Source: Oleispira antarctica RB-8 (GTDB lineage Bacteria; Pseudomonadota; Gammaproteobacteria; Pseudomonadales; Oceanobacteraceae). From it: a stretch of 64,000 bases of DNA. How positions within the stretch are numbered: position 1 is the stretch's first letter; each line of letters begins with the position of its first letter. Shown piece by piece: positions 55,247-64,000 of the stretch. The position numbers and the translations under genes are program-made. The stretch is from the NCBI GenBank assembly GCA_000967895.1, contig FO203512.1, positions 4,277,531 through 4,341,530 on the forward strand, in the 5' to 3' direction. A model generated the notes under the pieces. It saw only the letters and a list, made by a program, of their open reading frames with translations, was not told the origin of the DNA and searched no databases.

Positions 55247-56062
55247 TTACTTCTGACAAGCAGGGCAATAAACCGTTGCCCGCTGGCCTTGACGTATTTC
55301 TTTCAAGGTTTTGTCGCAGACCACACACTCTTCTCCACCGCGTCCATACACATTAAGCTGCTGCGCGAAGTAACCTGGCTTGCCATCACCACCAACAAAG
55401 TCTCTTAGTGTTGTGCCACCCTGCTCGATAGCGGCCGCGAGCACTTGCTTGATATGAAGAACGAGTTTTTCCATCCTGGCTTTACTGATTTTTCCTGCGG
55501 GTATCGTAGGGTTAATGCCTGCTAAAAATAAGCTTTCGTTGGCGTAGATATTACCTACGCCCACCACAACCTTACCATCCATAATGAACGTTTTAATCGG
55601 CGCTTTTCTGCCTCTGCTTTTTTCATACAAATAGGCGGTATCAAATTCATCACTTAGTGGCTCAGGACCAAGATGATTGATGTAATTGTTATCCACAGGA
55701 TCTTCAACCCAGAGTAAAGCGCCGAAACGACGTGGATCGTGATAGCGTAAAATTTTACCACTGCTCAACTCCCAATCGATATGATCATGCTTGCCGAAAT
55801 TTTCCACTTCGCTCGGCTCAACTAAACGCAGCGAACCCGACATGCCTAAATGCCAGAGCGCATAACCCGCTTCAAATTCGACCAAGATGTATTTAGCACG
55901 ACGGGTCACCGATTTAATAACCTGACCTTCCAAAGCTTGAATTTCTTCACCCACTGGCCAGCGTAAACGCCCCTGACGGATTTTTACCGTTTCTAAGGTA
56001 TAACCCTTGAGATAGCTTTCGATACCACGCTTGGTGGTTTCTACTTCTGGAAGTTCAGGCAT
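55247..56062 (-). CDS. mutM: Formamidopyrimidine-DNA glycosylase
   Basis: The 271-residue enzyme removes oxidised purines. The N-terminal catalytic [13 protein letters not shown] (Pro-1 nucleophile after Met removal, Glu-2), the lesion-loop region [20 protein letters not shown] and the C-terminal zinc finger CVVCDKTLK...TVYCPACQK are present. Length is normal. GAGAG precedes the ATG. Confidence 0.97.
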   Translation of the reverse strand: MPELPEVETTKRGIESYLKGYTLETVKIRQGRLRWPVGEEIQALEGQVIKSVTRRAKYILVEFEAGYALWHLGMSGSLRLVEPSEVENFGKHDHIDWELSSGKILRYHDPRRFGALLWVEDPVDNNYINHLGPEPLSDEFDTAYLYEKSRGRKAPIKTFIMDGKVVVGVGNIYANESLFLAGINPTIPAGKISKARMEKLVLHIKQVLAAAIEQGGTTLRDFVGGDGKPGYFAQQLNVYGRGGEECVVCDKTLKEIRQGQRATVYCPACQK

Positions 56063-56212
56063 GTTGTTCTCTCGTTTATTTTACTCTAAAGCGTCAACCC
56101 GCTACGGCTACATACGTTACTGAGCTCGAAATAGTTTTTGAGAATTGTATGTATTTAAGCCTGCCAATTTTAACATCGCAGGTTTGAATCATAAAACTCA
56201 AACGCCAGACAT

Positions 56213-56262
56213 AAAAAAACCCAGTGTTGTTAGCTCTTACAAGCCAACAAGACTGGGTTTTT
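56213..56262 (-). terminator. Terminator of the rpmB-rpmG operon
   Basis: AACCCAGT and ACTGGGTT form the core of a long stem with A-rich and T-rich flanks at the end of the ribosomal operon. On the opposite strand it also faces mutM's upstream gap. Confidence 0.82.
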
Positions 56263-56277
56263 CAATGACAAAAAAGC

Positions 56278-56436
56278 TTACTTAATTTTAGCTTCTTTAT
56301 ACATTACGTGCTTACGTACAACTGGATCAAACTTTTTGATTTCCATTTTTTCAGGCATCGTACGTTTGTTCTTATCAGTTGTGTAGAAGTGACCAGTACC
56401 GGCACTTGAAACTAAACGGATCTTATCGCGTGGCAT
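56278..56436 (-). CDS. rpmG: Ribosomal protein L33
   Basis: This 52-residue protein reads [20 protein letters not shown] and ends [10 protein letters not shown]. It matches L33 of the zinc-free type: only the C-minus form without CXXC pairs. It is the second gene of the rpmB-rpmG operon, which starts 11 bases downstream of rpmB on the minus strand. A start with an AGGAG-type site (AAAGGAGAAG) just upstream supports it. Confidence 0.95.
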   Translation of the reverse strand: MPRDKIRLVSSAGTGHFYTTDKNKRTMPEKMEIKKFDPVVRKHVMYKEAKIK

Positions 56437-56447
56437 AATCTTCTCCT

Positions 56448-56684
56448 TTAAACTTTTTCGCCGCGTGCGCGGATTTCTTTAAGAACGGCATCGATACCCT
56501 TCTTGTCGATAATACGCATAGCTTTAGTAGATAAGCGTAAACGTACAAAACGATTCTCAGTCTCAACCCAAAAACGATGGGATTGTAAGTTCGGTAAAAA
56601 ACGACGCTTACTTTTGATGTTTGAGTGAGATACATTATTTCCTGTTACAGGGCGCTTACCTGTAACCTGACAAACTTTAGACAT
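56448..56684 (-). CDS. rpmB: Ribosomal protein L28
   Basis: The 78-residue protein begins [20 protein letters not shown] and has [16 protein letters not shown], the usual L28 blocks. It is the first gene of the rpmB-rpmG operon. A longer in-frame start 17 codons up (MDSSYEG) is not supported by the family length. Confidence 0.97.
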   Translation of the reverse strand: MSKVCQVTGKRPVTGNNVSHSNIKSKRRFLPNLQSHRFWVETENRFVRLRLSTKAMRIIDKKGIDAVLKEIRARGEKV

Positions 56685-56961
56685 TGTTACTCGCCCCGAG
56701 TCATTAAATATCAGACCTTCGTACGAAGAATCCAATGAAAAATCTTGTTATCAACTGGTCAAATTTGTGCCAGATGAAACTGTTAGTTCCCTCAATTTTT
56801 AAGTGGCATTTACCAAAGCAAAGCATCGGAAACACAACGACCTTAAAAAAGGGTTGCGCTTTATACCAAAAAATTAGGGTTGTTGGCAAGGACAATAGAC
56901 TGAATTTTACTCAAACAGCACATAATTGCCCTTAAATGGCTATGTTAGACACTCAAACTCA
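56685..56961. other. Intergenic gap, 277 bases
   Basis: This holds the rpmB promoter region. An open frame of 66 codons on the plus strand has no family support. I see no stable RNA structure. Confidence 0.45.
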
Positions 56962-57636
56962 TTATAGCCAGCCTTTTTCAGCAAAAGACGTAAACTCACC
57001 GTCGCCAATAATTATATGATCCAAAACACGAATATCGAGCAAAGACAGAGCTTTCACCAAACGTTCAGTAATCGCCTTATCAGCTTGGCTTGCTTCCGAA
57101 ATACCTGAGGGGTGATTATGGGCGAAAATAACCGCAGCTGCATTTTTAGCCAACGCCATTTTAACGACCTCTCGCGGATACACAGCGGCACCATCAATTG
57201 TGCCATGAGCCAATTCCACATATTCAATCACACGATGCTGACTGTCTAAAAACAACGCAACAAACGCCTCACTTTGCTTGTCCCTCAGTCGTGCCATTAA
57301 ATATCGCTGCGTTAACTGCGGGCTCGTCAGCGCGCCCTCTTTTTGCAACGTCTGCTCAAGATGCCGGTTAGCCATCTCCAATACCGCTTGCAACTGAGCA
57401 TATTTTGCAGGCCCTAAACCATGATGACCCGTAAAAGAAGCCTGATCAGCCACCAGCAACTGCCGTAAACCGCCAAAGCCCGTTAATAAATCTCGCGCCA
57501 AGTCCACCGCACTTTTACCTGTAACCCCCGTGCGTAAAAAAATAGCTAATAACTCAGCATCCGATAAATGCGCTGCGCCTCGCGCCAGCAACTTCTCTCT
57601 AGGCCTTTCATCCGCTGGCCAGTCTATAATTGACAT
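56962..57636 (-). CDS. radC: RadC (JAMM/MPN domain) protein
   Basis: The 224-residue protein carries an N-terminal helix-hairpin-helix region ([21 protein letters not shown]) and a JAMM domain with the metal motif [17 protein letters not shown] (near 172-188), Glu upstream in [11 protein letters not shown]. Its biochemical role is unsettled despite its name. It is divergent from coaBC. Confidence 0.95.
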   Translation of the reverse strand: MSIIDWPADERPREKLLARGAAHLSDAELLAIFLRTGVTGKSAVDLARDLLTGFGGLRQLLVADQASFTGHHGLGPAKYAQLQAVLEMANRHLEQTLQKEGALTSPQLTQRYLMARLRDKQSEAFVALFLDSQHRVIEYVELAHGTIDGAAVYPREVVKMALAKNAAAVIFAHNHPSGISEASQADKAITERLVKALSLLDIRVLDHIIIGDGEFTSFAEKGWL

Positions 57637-57751
57637 AATTAATCCCTTAAAATCGGGCTGTTAAAATAGCCCTTCAACGAAAGTCCATATCCCCTTTTTG
57701 ATTAGCCAACTCCGCGATATACTGCAAGCAGATATTTAAAGGGGCATTCCC

Positions 57752-58978
57752 ATGCAACAACTTTGCAACAAACGTATTTTATTAGGCATAACCGGTGGCA
57801 TCGCAGCTTACAAAGCCGCTGAGCTCGTTCGCGAATTGCGCAAAGCAAAAGCAGAAGTTCGTGTTGTTATGACCACCGCTGCCCAAGAATTTATTACGCC
57901 CTTAACACTGCAAGCGCTATCAGGAAATCCTGTCCACTATTCAATGTTAGACCCTGAAGCCGAAGCTGGCATGGGACATATCGAATTAGCACGTTGGGCT
58001 GATATTATTGTAGTAGCTCCAGCGACGGCAGATTTCATTGCTCGCCTAACTCACGGCATGGGCAATGACCTTTTAACAACGTTGTGTCTTGCCAGTGAAG
58101 CACCTTTGGCGATTTGCCCTGCGATGAATCAAGCCATGTGGCGTGATGAAATGACCCAAGCGAATATTCAACGTTTGATTGATATTAAGGGTAAGAAATT
58201 TCACAGCTTTGGCCCCGCAGATGGCGAACAAGCCTGTGGCGATGTTGGCCCTGGTCGCATGTTAGAACCCACGTTAATTGCTGAACAATGCGCCAAACTA
58301 TTTACCTCAAATTCACTCTCGGGTTTGGATGTTGTCATCACTGCTGGGCCTACTCGCGAAGCCATCGACCCCGTACGCTTTATCAGTAACCACAGTTCAG
58401 GAAAAATGGGATATGCCTTAGCCGAAGCCGCGCGTGATGCTGGCGCTAGAGTCACTATAATCAGTGGCCCAGTACGTTTAGATGCACCTGAAAAAGTAAC
58501 CGTAATTCAAGTAGAAAGCGCCAGTGAGATGCTAGCGGCCAGCCTTGAACAACAAAAGAATTGTGATATTTTTATTGCCGCTGCAGCGGTTGCTGATTAT
58601 CGACCGTTACAAGTTGCTCAGCAAAAAATTAAAAAAGCGGGCGAACAAATGCAAATAGCGCTGGTAAAGAACCCCGACATCGTTGCGACTATTGCCACAC
58701 TTGACACACCTCCTTTTGTCGTGGGTTTTGCCGCCGAAACCCAGGACGTAGCAACCTACGCTCGTGGAAAATTAGAAAGCAAAAACCTCAAAATGATTAT
58801 CGCGAACGATGTATCCAATGCTGATATTGGTTTCAATAGCGATAGCAACTCGGTCACTGTATTTTGGGGTGAGAACCAGCAGGACTTTCCACGCATGTCT
58901 AAGTCAGCGTTATCGAATGAATTAATTGAGTTAATCGCTCACCAATATACTGTCAACTCAAACCCTGAGAACAAATAA
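57752..58978 (+). CDS. coaBC: Bifunctional phosphopantothenoylcysteine decarboxylase/ligase
   Basis: The 408-residue enzyme makes phosphopantetheine in two steps. The N-terminal flavoprotein half has [19 protein letters not shown] and the catalytic [10 protein letters not shown]; the C-terminal CoaB half has [20 protein letters not shown] and NPDIVATIA. Length is normal. It leads into dut with a one-base gap and into algC, the classic order radC<->coaBC-dut-algC-argB. Confidence 0.97.
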   Translation: MQQLCNKRILLGITGGIAAYKAAELVRELRKAKAEVRVVMTTAAQEFITPLTLQALSGNPVHYSMLDPEAEAGMGHIELARWADIIVVAPATADFIARLTHGMGNDLLTTLCLASEAPLAICPAMNQAMWRDEMTQANIQRLIDIKGKKFHSFGPADGEQACGDVGPGRMLEPTLIAEQCAKLFTSNSLSGLDVVITAGPTREAIDPVRFISNHSSGKMGYALAEAARDAGARVTIISGPVRLDAPEKVTVIQVESASEMLAASLEQQKNCDIFIAAAAVADYRPLQVAQQKIKKAGEQMQIALVKNPDIVATIATLDTPPFVVGFAAETQDVATYARGKLESKNLKMIIANDVSNADIGFNSDSNSVTVFWGENQQDFPRMSKSALSNELIELIAHQYTVNSNPENK

Positions 58979-58979
58979 C

Positions 58980-59438
58980 ATGAAAAAACAGTTACAAGTT
59001 AAAGTGCTAGACCCGCGCATCGGCGATACCATCGCAATGCCTGAATATGCGACCGCTGGCTCAGCAGGTTTAGATCTACGCGCATGCTTAGATGCGCCTC
59101 TTACGCTGCACCCAGGTGAGACGCAATTAATTCCAACGGGGCTTTCTATCTATTTAGAAGATCCTTCTATTGCCGCTATGATTTTACCGCGTTCTGGCCT
59201 AGGCCATAAGCATGGTATTGTATTGGGTAACTTGGTTGGACTTATCGACTCTGATTATCAAGGCGAGTTAATGGTTTCTTGCTGGAATCGCGGCCAGCAA
59301 GCCTTTACAATCGAAATCGGCGAACGATTAGCCCAGTTAATTATTGTTCCTGTTGTGCAAGCCGAATTTAATATTGTTGAAGAGTTTAAAGCTACAGATC
59401 GTGGTGAAGGAGGGTTTGGCCACTCAGGCAGAGGCTAA
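58980..59438 (+). CDS. dut: dUTP diphosphatase
   Basis: The 152-residue trimeric enzyme has the five dUTPase motifs, e.g. [13 protein letters not shown] (1), [10 protein letters not shown] (2), [15 protein letters not shown] (3), [12 protein letters not shown] (4) and [10 protein letters not shown] (5, C-terminal). It lowers dUTP and supplies dUMP. It starts one base after the coaBC stop and has little room for its own ribosome site, so translation is coupled. Confidence 0.97.
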   Translation: MKKQLQVKVLDPRIGDTIAMPEYATAGSAGLDLRACLDAPLTLHPGETQLIPTGLSIYLEDPSIAAMILPRSGLGHKHGIVLGNLVGLIDSDYQGELMVSCWNRGQQAFTIEIGERLAQLIIVPVVQAEFNIVEEFKATDRGEGGFGHSGRG

Positions 59439-59547
59439 CTCATAAGTTGTAAAGGCTAACTCCTACAAGCAGGGGCTGGAATAAAGGTGCCATAAGAGTA
59501 CTTATATTGTCACCTCCTGCTAATCTATAATAATTACAAAGAAATAA

Positions 59548-62055
59548 GTGGCCGTGGAAATGAAAGCACCTCAGCGCACATTAGCGTTCTATAATAGACT
59601 TGGAATCTGGGTCGCCTTATTATTTATTTCCCTTGGTTTGTCGATGCAAAGCTTGCAAGTGAACCTATTCGCCCAAGCTACCTTAGATAAAGAATATGCC
59701 CATGCCATGGCGCAACAAATGGCACAAAGCCTGCGAGTAAAGCTGGCTGAAACCCAAATGCAGCAAAAAAATGCAGCTCGCCATTCACAAACTATCGCTT
59801 ACCTCGACCAAGAAGATCTTAGCTGGAAACGTACGCTTAAATCTCTCATTACCGGCGCCGAACAAATTTTAATTTTAGATAACCTAAGCGCATTAGGGCT
59901 GCAAGATAAGCTGGGGTATGCCGTACAAGAGCTCGCCACTAACACATTAAAAGGCAAAGAATTTCCATTAGAAGCGGTGCAATTAAACGGAGAAATTCAT
60001 TTCTACCTTGCAACGCCGATCAAAGATTACACACAAACCATTAAAGGCATTTTGTTAATAGAGTATGGCACTGACTGGTTAGATCAGTTGCGCCAAGGTG
60101 CGGCTGCAAAGCATGGCTTAATCTCAACTCGCCAAGTTTTAAAAGACGACCCAAGTAAAGGCTTACAGGTTTTTGAAATTGGGGCAAAGAGCGCTTCTCG
60201 CTTAACCATCGTGACCGAATCGATTAATGACTATTGGTTTTTAACCTTTATTCCAGCCGATACCCGACCACAACTAGCCACCACGTCGATTGTCACCCCT
60301 TGGATTGTTGCCCTGCTAGGCACACTCATTACCTTATTTATCATAACTTGGCTGCAAAAACGCGAAGTCGATTATAACCAGCTGATGCTACTCAATTACG
60401 TGCGTCAGCTTTTTCGTAAGGGCGAAAACAAATGGCCTAATTTCAACATCAAAATTTTTCATGATGTCGCCAAAGCAATGGAGCATTTAGCCCACTCCAA
60501 AGGGATGATACAGAGCGCTGAAGAAAACCATGCCCCGATAGCCGCGCGGGAAAAACAAAAGATTGACCTAACCCAACCCACGAACAAAAGCCTAACCTCT
60601 AACACGGCCAGCAGAGCTGTGTCGAAACATAGCAGTGCCCCTATACCACAGGTTATGGTTGAAGAGGTCGAGCACGATACCGCGGTCGCCCACTCCATTT
60701 TTCGAGCTTACGATATTCGCGGCACAGTAAACGATAATTTAACCCCAGATGTCGCCGAACAAATTGGCCTAGCACTCGGCAGCGAGCTGTTAATTCGAGG
60801 GGAAAGCAAGATTGTGCTCGGCTGGGATGGTCGTTTATCAAGCCCTGAATTAGCAGCAGCATTGCAAAAAGGCTTACTCTCAACAGGCTGTAATGTGATT
60901 AATATAGGCTCTGTTGTCACCGGTATGATGTATTACGCTTGCCATGAATTAGACACAACGAACGGCATTATAGTAACGGGTAGCCATAACGACTCGAGTC
61001 TCAATGGCTTTAAAATCATCATCAATCGCCAAACCCTAATAAAAGAATCCCTCATGGCCCTTTACCACAGGATTCAGCGCAAAGATTTCCGCACTGGCCA
61101 AGGTCTAATAGAAGAAAAGAATATCAGCCATGATTACCTTGATCGAATCCAAAGCGATATCCAATTAAGTCGACCGCTTAAAGTTGTATTTGATGCGGGT
61201 AATGGCATTGCAGGCCCAATTGGCCTGAAGTTACTGAAAACGATGGGATTAGAGGTAGTGCCGTTATTTTGTAATGTTGACGGGAATTTTCCGAATCACA
61301 AACCAAATCCTAGCGACCCTAAAAGCTTAATCGCCCTGCAGCAGGCTGTCGTTGAGCAAGGTGCCGATCTGGGCATTGCCGTTGACGGTGATGGTGATAG
61401 CATCGGTCTTGTTGACGAGAAAGGTTCGATCATTATGCCCGACCGCATTTTAATGCTTTTAGCCAAAGACATTATTAGCCGTCATCCTGGCTGCGATGTC
61501 ATTTACGATATCAAATCTTCTCGTCGTCTAAATCAAGTCATCGCACAATGTGGCGGGCGCCCAACGATGTGGAAAACAGGCCAAAGCCTGATGAAAGCAA
61601 AGATGGAAGAGCTGCAAGCGACATTAGGGGGCGAACTTAGCGGCCACATTTATTTTCGTGATCGCTGGTATGGCTTCGACGATAGCTTGTATGTCAGCGC
61701 GCGTTTATTGGAATTATTAAGTCATCAATTAGACACCGTTTCTGAAATTTTCTCCGAGTTTCCTGATGATGTTTCGACAGACGAAATCACTATCAATACC
61801 GATAATAAGAGCAAGTTCGATATCATTCAAAAACTGGCATCAGAACCCAGCTTGCAACAAGGAGCTAGGGTCTCTACGATTGATGGCATTCGCTCTGATT
61901 TTCAAGATGGCTGGGGGTTGATCAGAGCCTCTAATACCTCACCCAAATTAACCCTGCGCTTTGCCGGTGATAATAACGACGCTTTGCTGCGCATTCAGTT
62001 ATTGTATAAAGACGCCTTGCTGCGCCACGCACCCGGATTAAATATCCCTTTCTAA
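59548..62055 (+). CDS. algC: Membrane-anchored phosphomannomutase/phosphoglucomutase (AlgC-type)
   Basis: The 835-residue protein has an N-terminal half with two membrane helices (about 15-35 and 250-270) around a periplasmic domain, then a linker, and a C-terminal PMM/PGM enzyme (about 385-835). The active-site Ser lies in IIVTGSHNDSSLNG, the metal loop in IAVDGDGDSIGLVD, the sugar-binding loop in GGELSGHIYF and the phosphate-binding loop in RASNTSPKL. The usual residues at two of these (GSHNP; DGDGDR) are replaced (Asn-Asp, Ser). Long AlgC forms with the anchor domain are known in Pseudomonas. The GTG start is weakly supported; an ATG at 59560 is an alternative. Confidence 0.88.
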   Translation: MAVEMKAPQRTLAFYNRLGIWVALLFISLGLSMQSLQVNLFAQATLDKEYAHAMAQQMAQSLRVKLAETQMQQKNAARHSQTIAYLDQEDLSWKRTLKSLITGAEQILILDNLSALGLQDKLGYAVQELATNTLKGKEFPLEAVQLNGEIHFYLATPIKDYTQTIKGILLIEYGTDWLDQLRQGAAAKHGLISTRQVLKDDPSKGLQVFEIGAKSASRLTIVTESINDYWFLTFIPADTRPQLATTSIVTPWIVALLGTLITLFIITWLQKREVDYNQLMLLNYVRQLFRKGENKWPNFNIKIFHDVAKAMEHLAHSKGMIQSAEENHAPIAAREKQKIDLTQPTNKSLTSNTASRAVSKHSSAPIPQVMVEEVEHDTAVAHSIFRAYDIRGTVNDNLTPDVAEQIGLALGSELLIRGESKIVLGWDGRLSSPELAAALQKGLLSTGCNVINIGSVVTGMMYYACHELDTTNGIIVTGSHNDSSLNGFKIIINRQTLIKESLMALYHRIQRKDFRTGQGLIEEKNISHDYLDRIQSDIQLSRPLKVVFDAGNGIAGPIGLKLLKTMGLEVVPLFCNVDGNFPNHKPNPSDPKSLIALQQAVVEQGADLGIAVDGDGDSIGLVDEKGSIIMPDRILMLLAKDIISRHPGCDVIYDIKSSRRLNQVIAQCGGRPTMWKTGQSLMKAKMEELQATLGGELSGHIYFRDRWYGFDDSLYVSARLLELLSHQLDTVSEIFSEFPDDVSTDEITINTDNKSKFDIIQKLASEPSLQQGARVSTIDGIRSDFQDGWGLIRASNTSPKLTLRFAGDNNDALLRIQLLYKDALLRHAPGLNIPF

Positions 62056-62128
62056 GCGCTTTCTACTGAAATACTGCGATGAGAATAATCTCATTGCAGC
62101 CTTTTTACTCATCATATTCATTCGATAG

Positions 62129-63115
<987 letters not shown>

Positions 63116-63128
63116 TTGGGGAAGAATG

Positions 63129-63731
63129 ATGAGCGAAACGGAAGTCAAAATATCCCGCCGCGAGCAGATATTACAAGCAGTGGTCCACATGCTGGAAGCA
63201 AACCCAGGTGGTAAAATTACAACGGCCAATATCGCTAAAACGGTGGGGGTTTCTGAAGCGGCTTTGTATCGCCACTTTCCCAGCAAAGCGAAAATGTTCG
63301 AAGGCTTAATCGAGTTCATTGAAGACGCTATTTTTTCACGTACGCACCGTATTTTACAGGATTTTCCTGAAGCGGACGTACGCTGTGAAAAAACACTGAC
63401 TCTGGTACTGACATTTGCCGAAAAGAATCCTGGGATGTGCCGACTATTAGCAGGTGATGCTCTAGCCGGAGAAACTGATCGCCTACGCCATCGTATACAT
63501 CAGTTTTTTGAAAGATTAGAGACTCAGTTAAAACAGATTCTACGTGAAGCCGAATTGCGCGAACAGAAAGTCACCAGCATATCGCTTACTGCAACAGCCA
63601 ACATGCTCAACGCACTGGTTGAAGGTCGTATTCGCCAATATGTACGCACAGAGTTCAGCGTATCTCCTACTCAGCATTGGCCAGAGCAATGGAAGTTAAT
63701 TAACCAGCAGATGCTACGCAGTACAGGTTAA
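63129..63731 (+). CDS. slmA: Nucleoid occlusion factor SlmA
   Basis: The 200-residue TetR-fold protein binds chromosomal SBS sites and inhibits FtsZ over the nucleoid. The HTH reads KITTANIAKTVGVSEAALYR followed by HFPSKAKMFEGLIEF, typical of SlmA. It starts 13 bases after argB with GGGGAAG about 6 bases upstream; an ATG three bases earlier is possible. The gene order argB-slmA is conserved. Confidence 0.95.
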   Translation: MSETEVKISRREQILQAVVHMLEANPGGKITTANIAKTVGVSEAALYRHFPSKAKMFEGLIEFIEDAIFSRTHRILQDFPEADVRCEKTLTLVLTFAEKNPGMCRLLAGDALAGETDRLRHRIHQFFERLETQLKQILREAELREQKVTSISLTATANMLNALVEGRIRQYVRTEFSVSPTQHWPEQWKLINQQMLRSTG

Positions 63732-63762
63732 AGTAGCTTGAACCGACAGAAATAGTCATCAT

Positions 63763-63792
63763 TAAAAAAGGAGCCTAGAGCTCCTTTTTTAA
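63763..63792. terminator. Bidirectional terminator
   Basis: AAAAAAGGAGC-ctaga-GCTCCTTTTTT is a strong hairpin after slmA that also faces the convergent partial gene. Confidence 0.88.
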
Positions 63793-63800
63793 TGATTATC

Positions 63801-64000
63801 TTATTCCAAAGGAATATCGCTTTCTAGCGTTCCTGGCGGGTACTTCAATAAGGTCTGCATCCGAGCGTACTCTTTCGCGAACACCTTCGTACTTTCAATT
63901 TTTTCTTTTTTGCGAAGATTAACATTGGAATGGCTTTCGCGAATTTGCTTTTGCAGCTGTGCTATTTCCAGGCGCATCTCCACAGGAACTTCTAAACCTG
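63801..64000 (-). CDS. C-terminal part of a coiled-coil protein
   Basis: This minus-strand frame is open across the right edge, so only the last 66 residues are visible (from GLEVPVEMRLEIAQLQKQIR). A heptad-like helical stretch rich in Lys and Glu is followed by KYPPGTLESDIPLE. I cannot tell the family. An ATG at 63981-63983 could be an internal Met rather than the start. Confidence 0.6.
   Translation of the reverse strand, partial: GLEVPVEMRLEIAQLQKQIRESHSNVNLRKKEKIESTKVFAKEYARMQTLLKYPPGTLESDIPLE

Noticed and set aside
59440-59547. A further REP-like element between dut and algC
   Set aside because: Short arms similar to those at 25568 are visible, but the pairing is too weak to name a repeat.

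Overview
The window looks like chromosome from a marine gammaproteobacterium of the Oceanospirillales (an Oleispira, Bermanella or Thalassolituus type organism). The evidence is the moderately AT-rich DNA, the order rpmB-rpmG-radC-coaBC-dut-algC-argB-slmA, the CrbS/CrbR/Acs acetate-switch cluster, and the secreted lipase with its foldase. The genus is inference. No rRNA operon, intact tRNA, prophage or CRISPR array was seen.

Region 1 (about 1-7193) looks like the right-hand end of an integrated island. Three genes on the minus strand run from 7009 down to 580: a 539-residue tyrosine-recombinase-like protein, a 1238-residue protein with two recombinase-like modules (only the second has the full catalytic set), and a 330-residue protein of unknown family. 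Just upstream of the first gene, at 7146-7193, lies the 3' part of a tRNA-Arg(CCG), from anticodon arm to CCA, with no 5' half. This is the expected attachment-site scar of an element that extends left, out of the window. Two overlapping recombinase genes plus an unknown third gene recall the Gamma-Mobile-Trio (GmtY/GmtZ/GmtX) islands known to carry anti-phage defence and T6SS cargo. That assignment rests on architecture only. A secreted-protein gene at the left edge would be cargo.

Region 2 (7194-24207) starts with REP-like palindromes and an acidic lipoprotein built of three repeats, then modF. Next comes an acetate module: the transporter-fused hybrid kinase CrbS, its LuxR-type partner CrbR, acetyl-CoA synthetase, a DcaP-like porin, a two-subunit sodium:solute symporter, a small anchored protein, a cNMP/CBS/DUF294 signalling protein and a DnaQ-like exonuclease. 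Together they would take up acetate or another short organic acid, activate it to acetyl-CoA and regulate the process.

Region 3 (24208-40360) carries housekeeping and mixed functions: an MltC-like lytic transglycosylase, a chemotaxis receptor, a DMT exporter, an HDOD protein, BluB, a LysR/SDR/phosphotransferase/phosphatase group, a secreted lipase with its foldase, a gamma-carbonic anhydrase, PrlC and a YheV-type zinc ribbon.

Region 4 (40361-48800) is more variable: a decayed REP-associated transposase, a large secreted metalloprotease with near-identical Calx-beta repeats and a GlyGly-CTERM tail, small lipoproteins, a YceI/cytochrome b561 pair with a divergent LysR gene, and a conserved hypothetical.

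Region 5 (48991-64000) is conserved core: a MATE exporter, a SCO protein, SirB2, coaD, a YfhL-type ferredoxin, ggt, an ElyC-like DUF218 protein, mutM, rpmG, rpmB, radC, coaBC, dut, a membrane-anchored phosphomannomutase/phosphoglucomutase, argB and slmA, ending in a partial coiled-coil gene.
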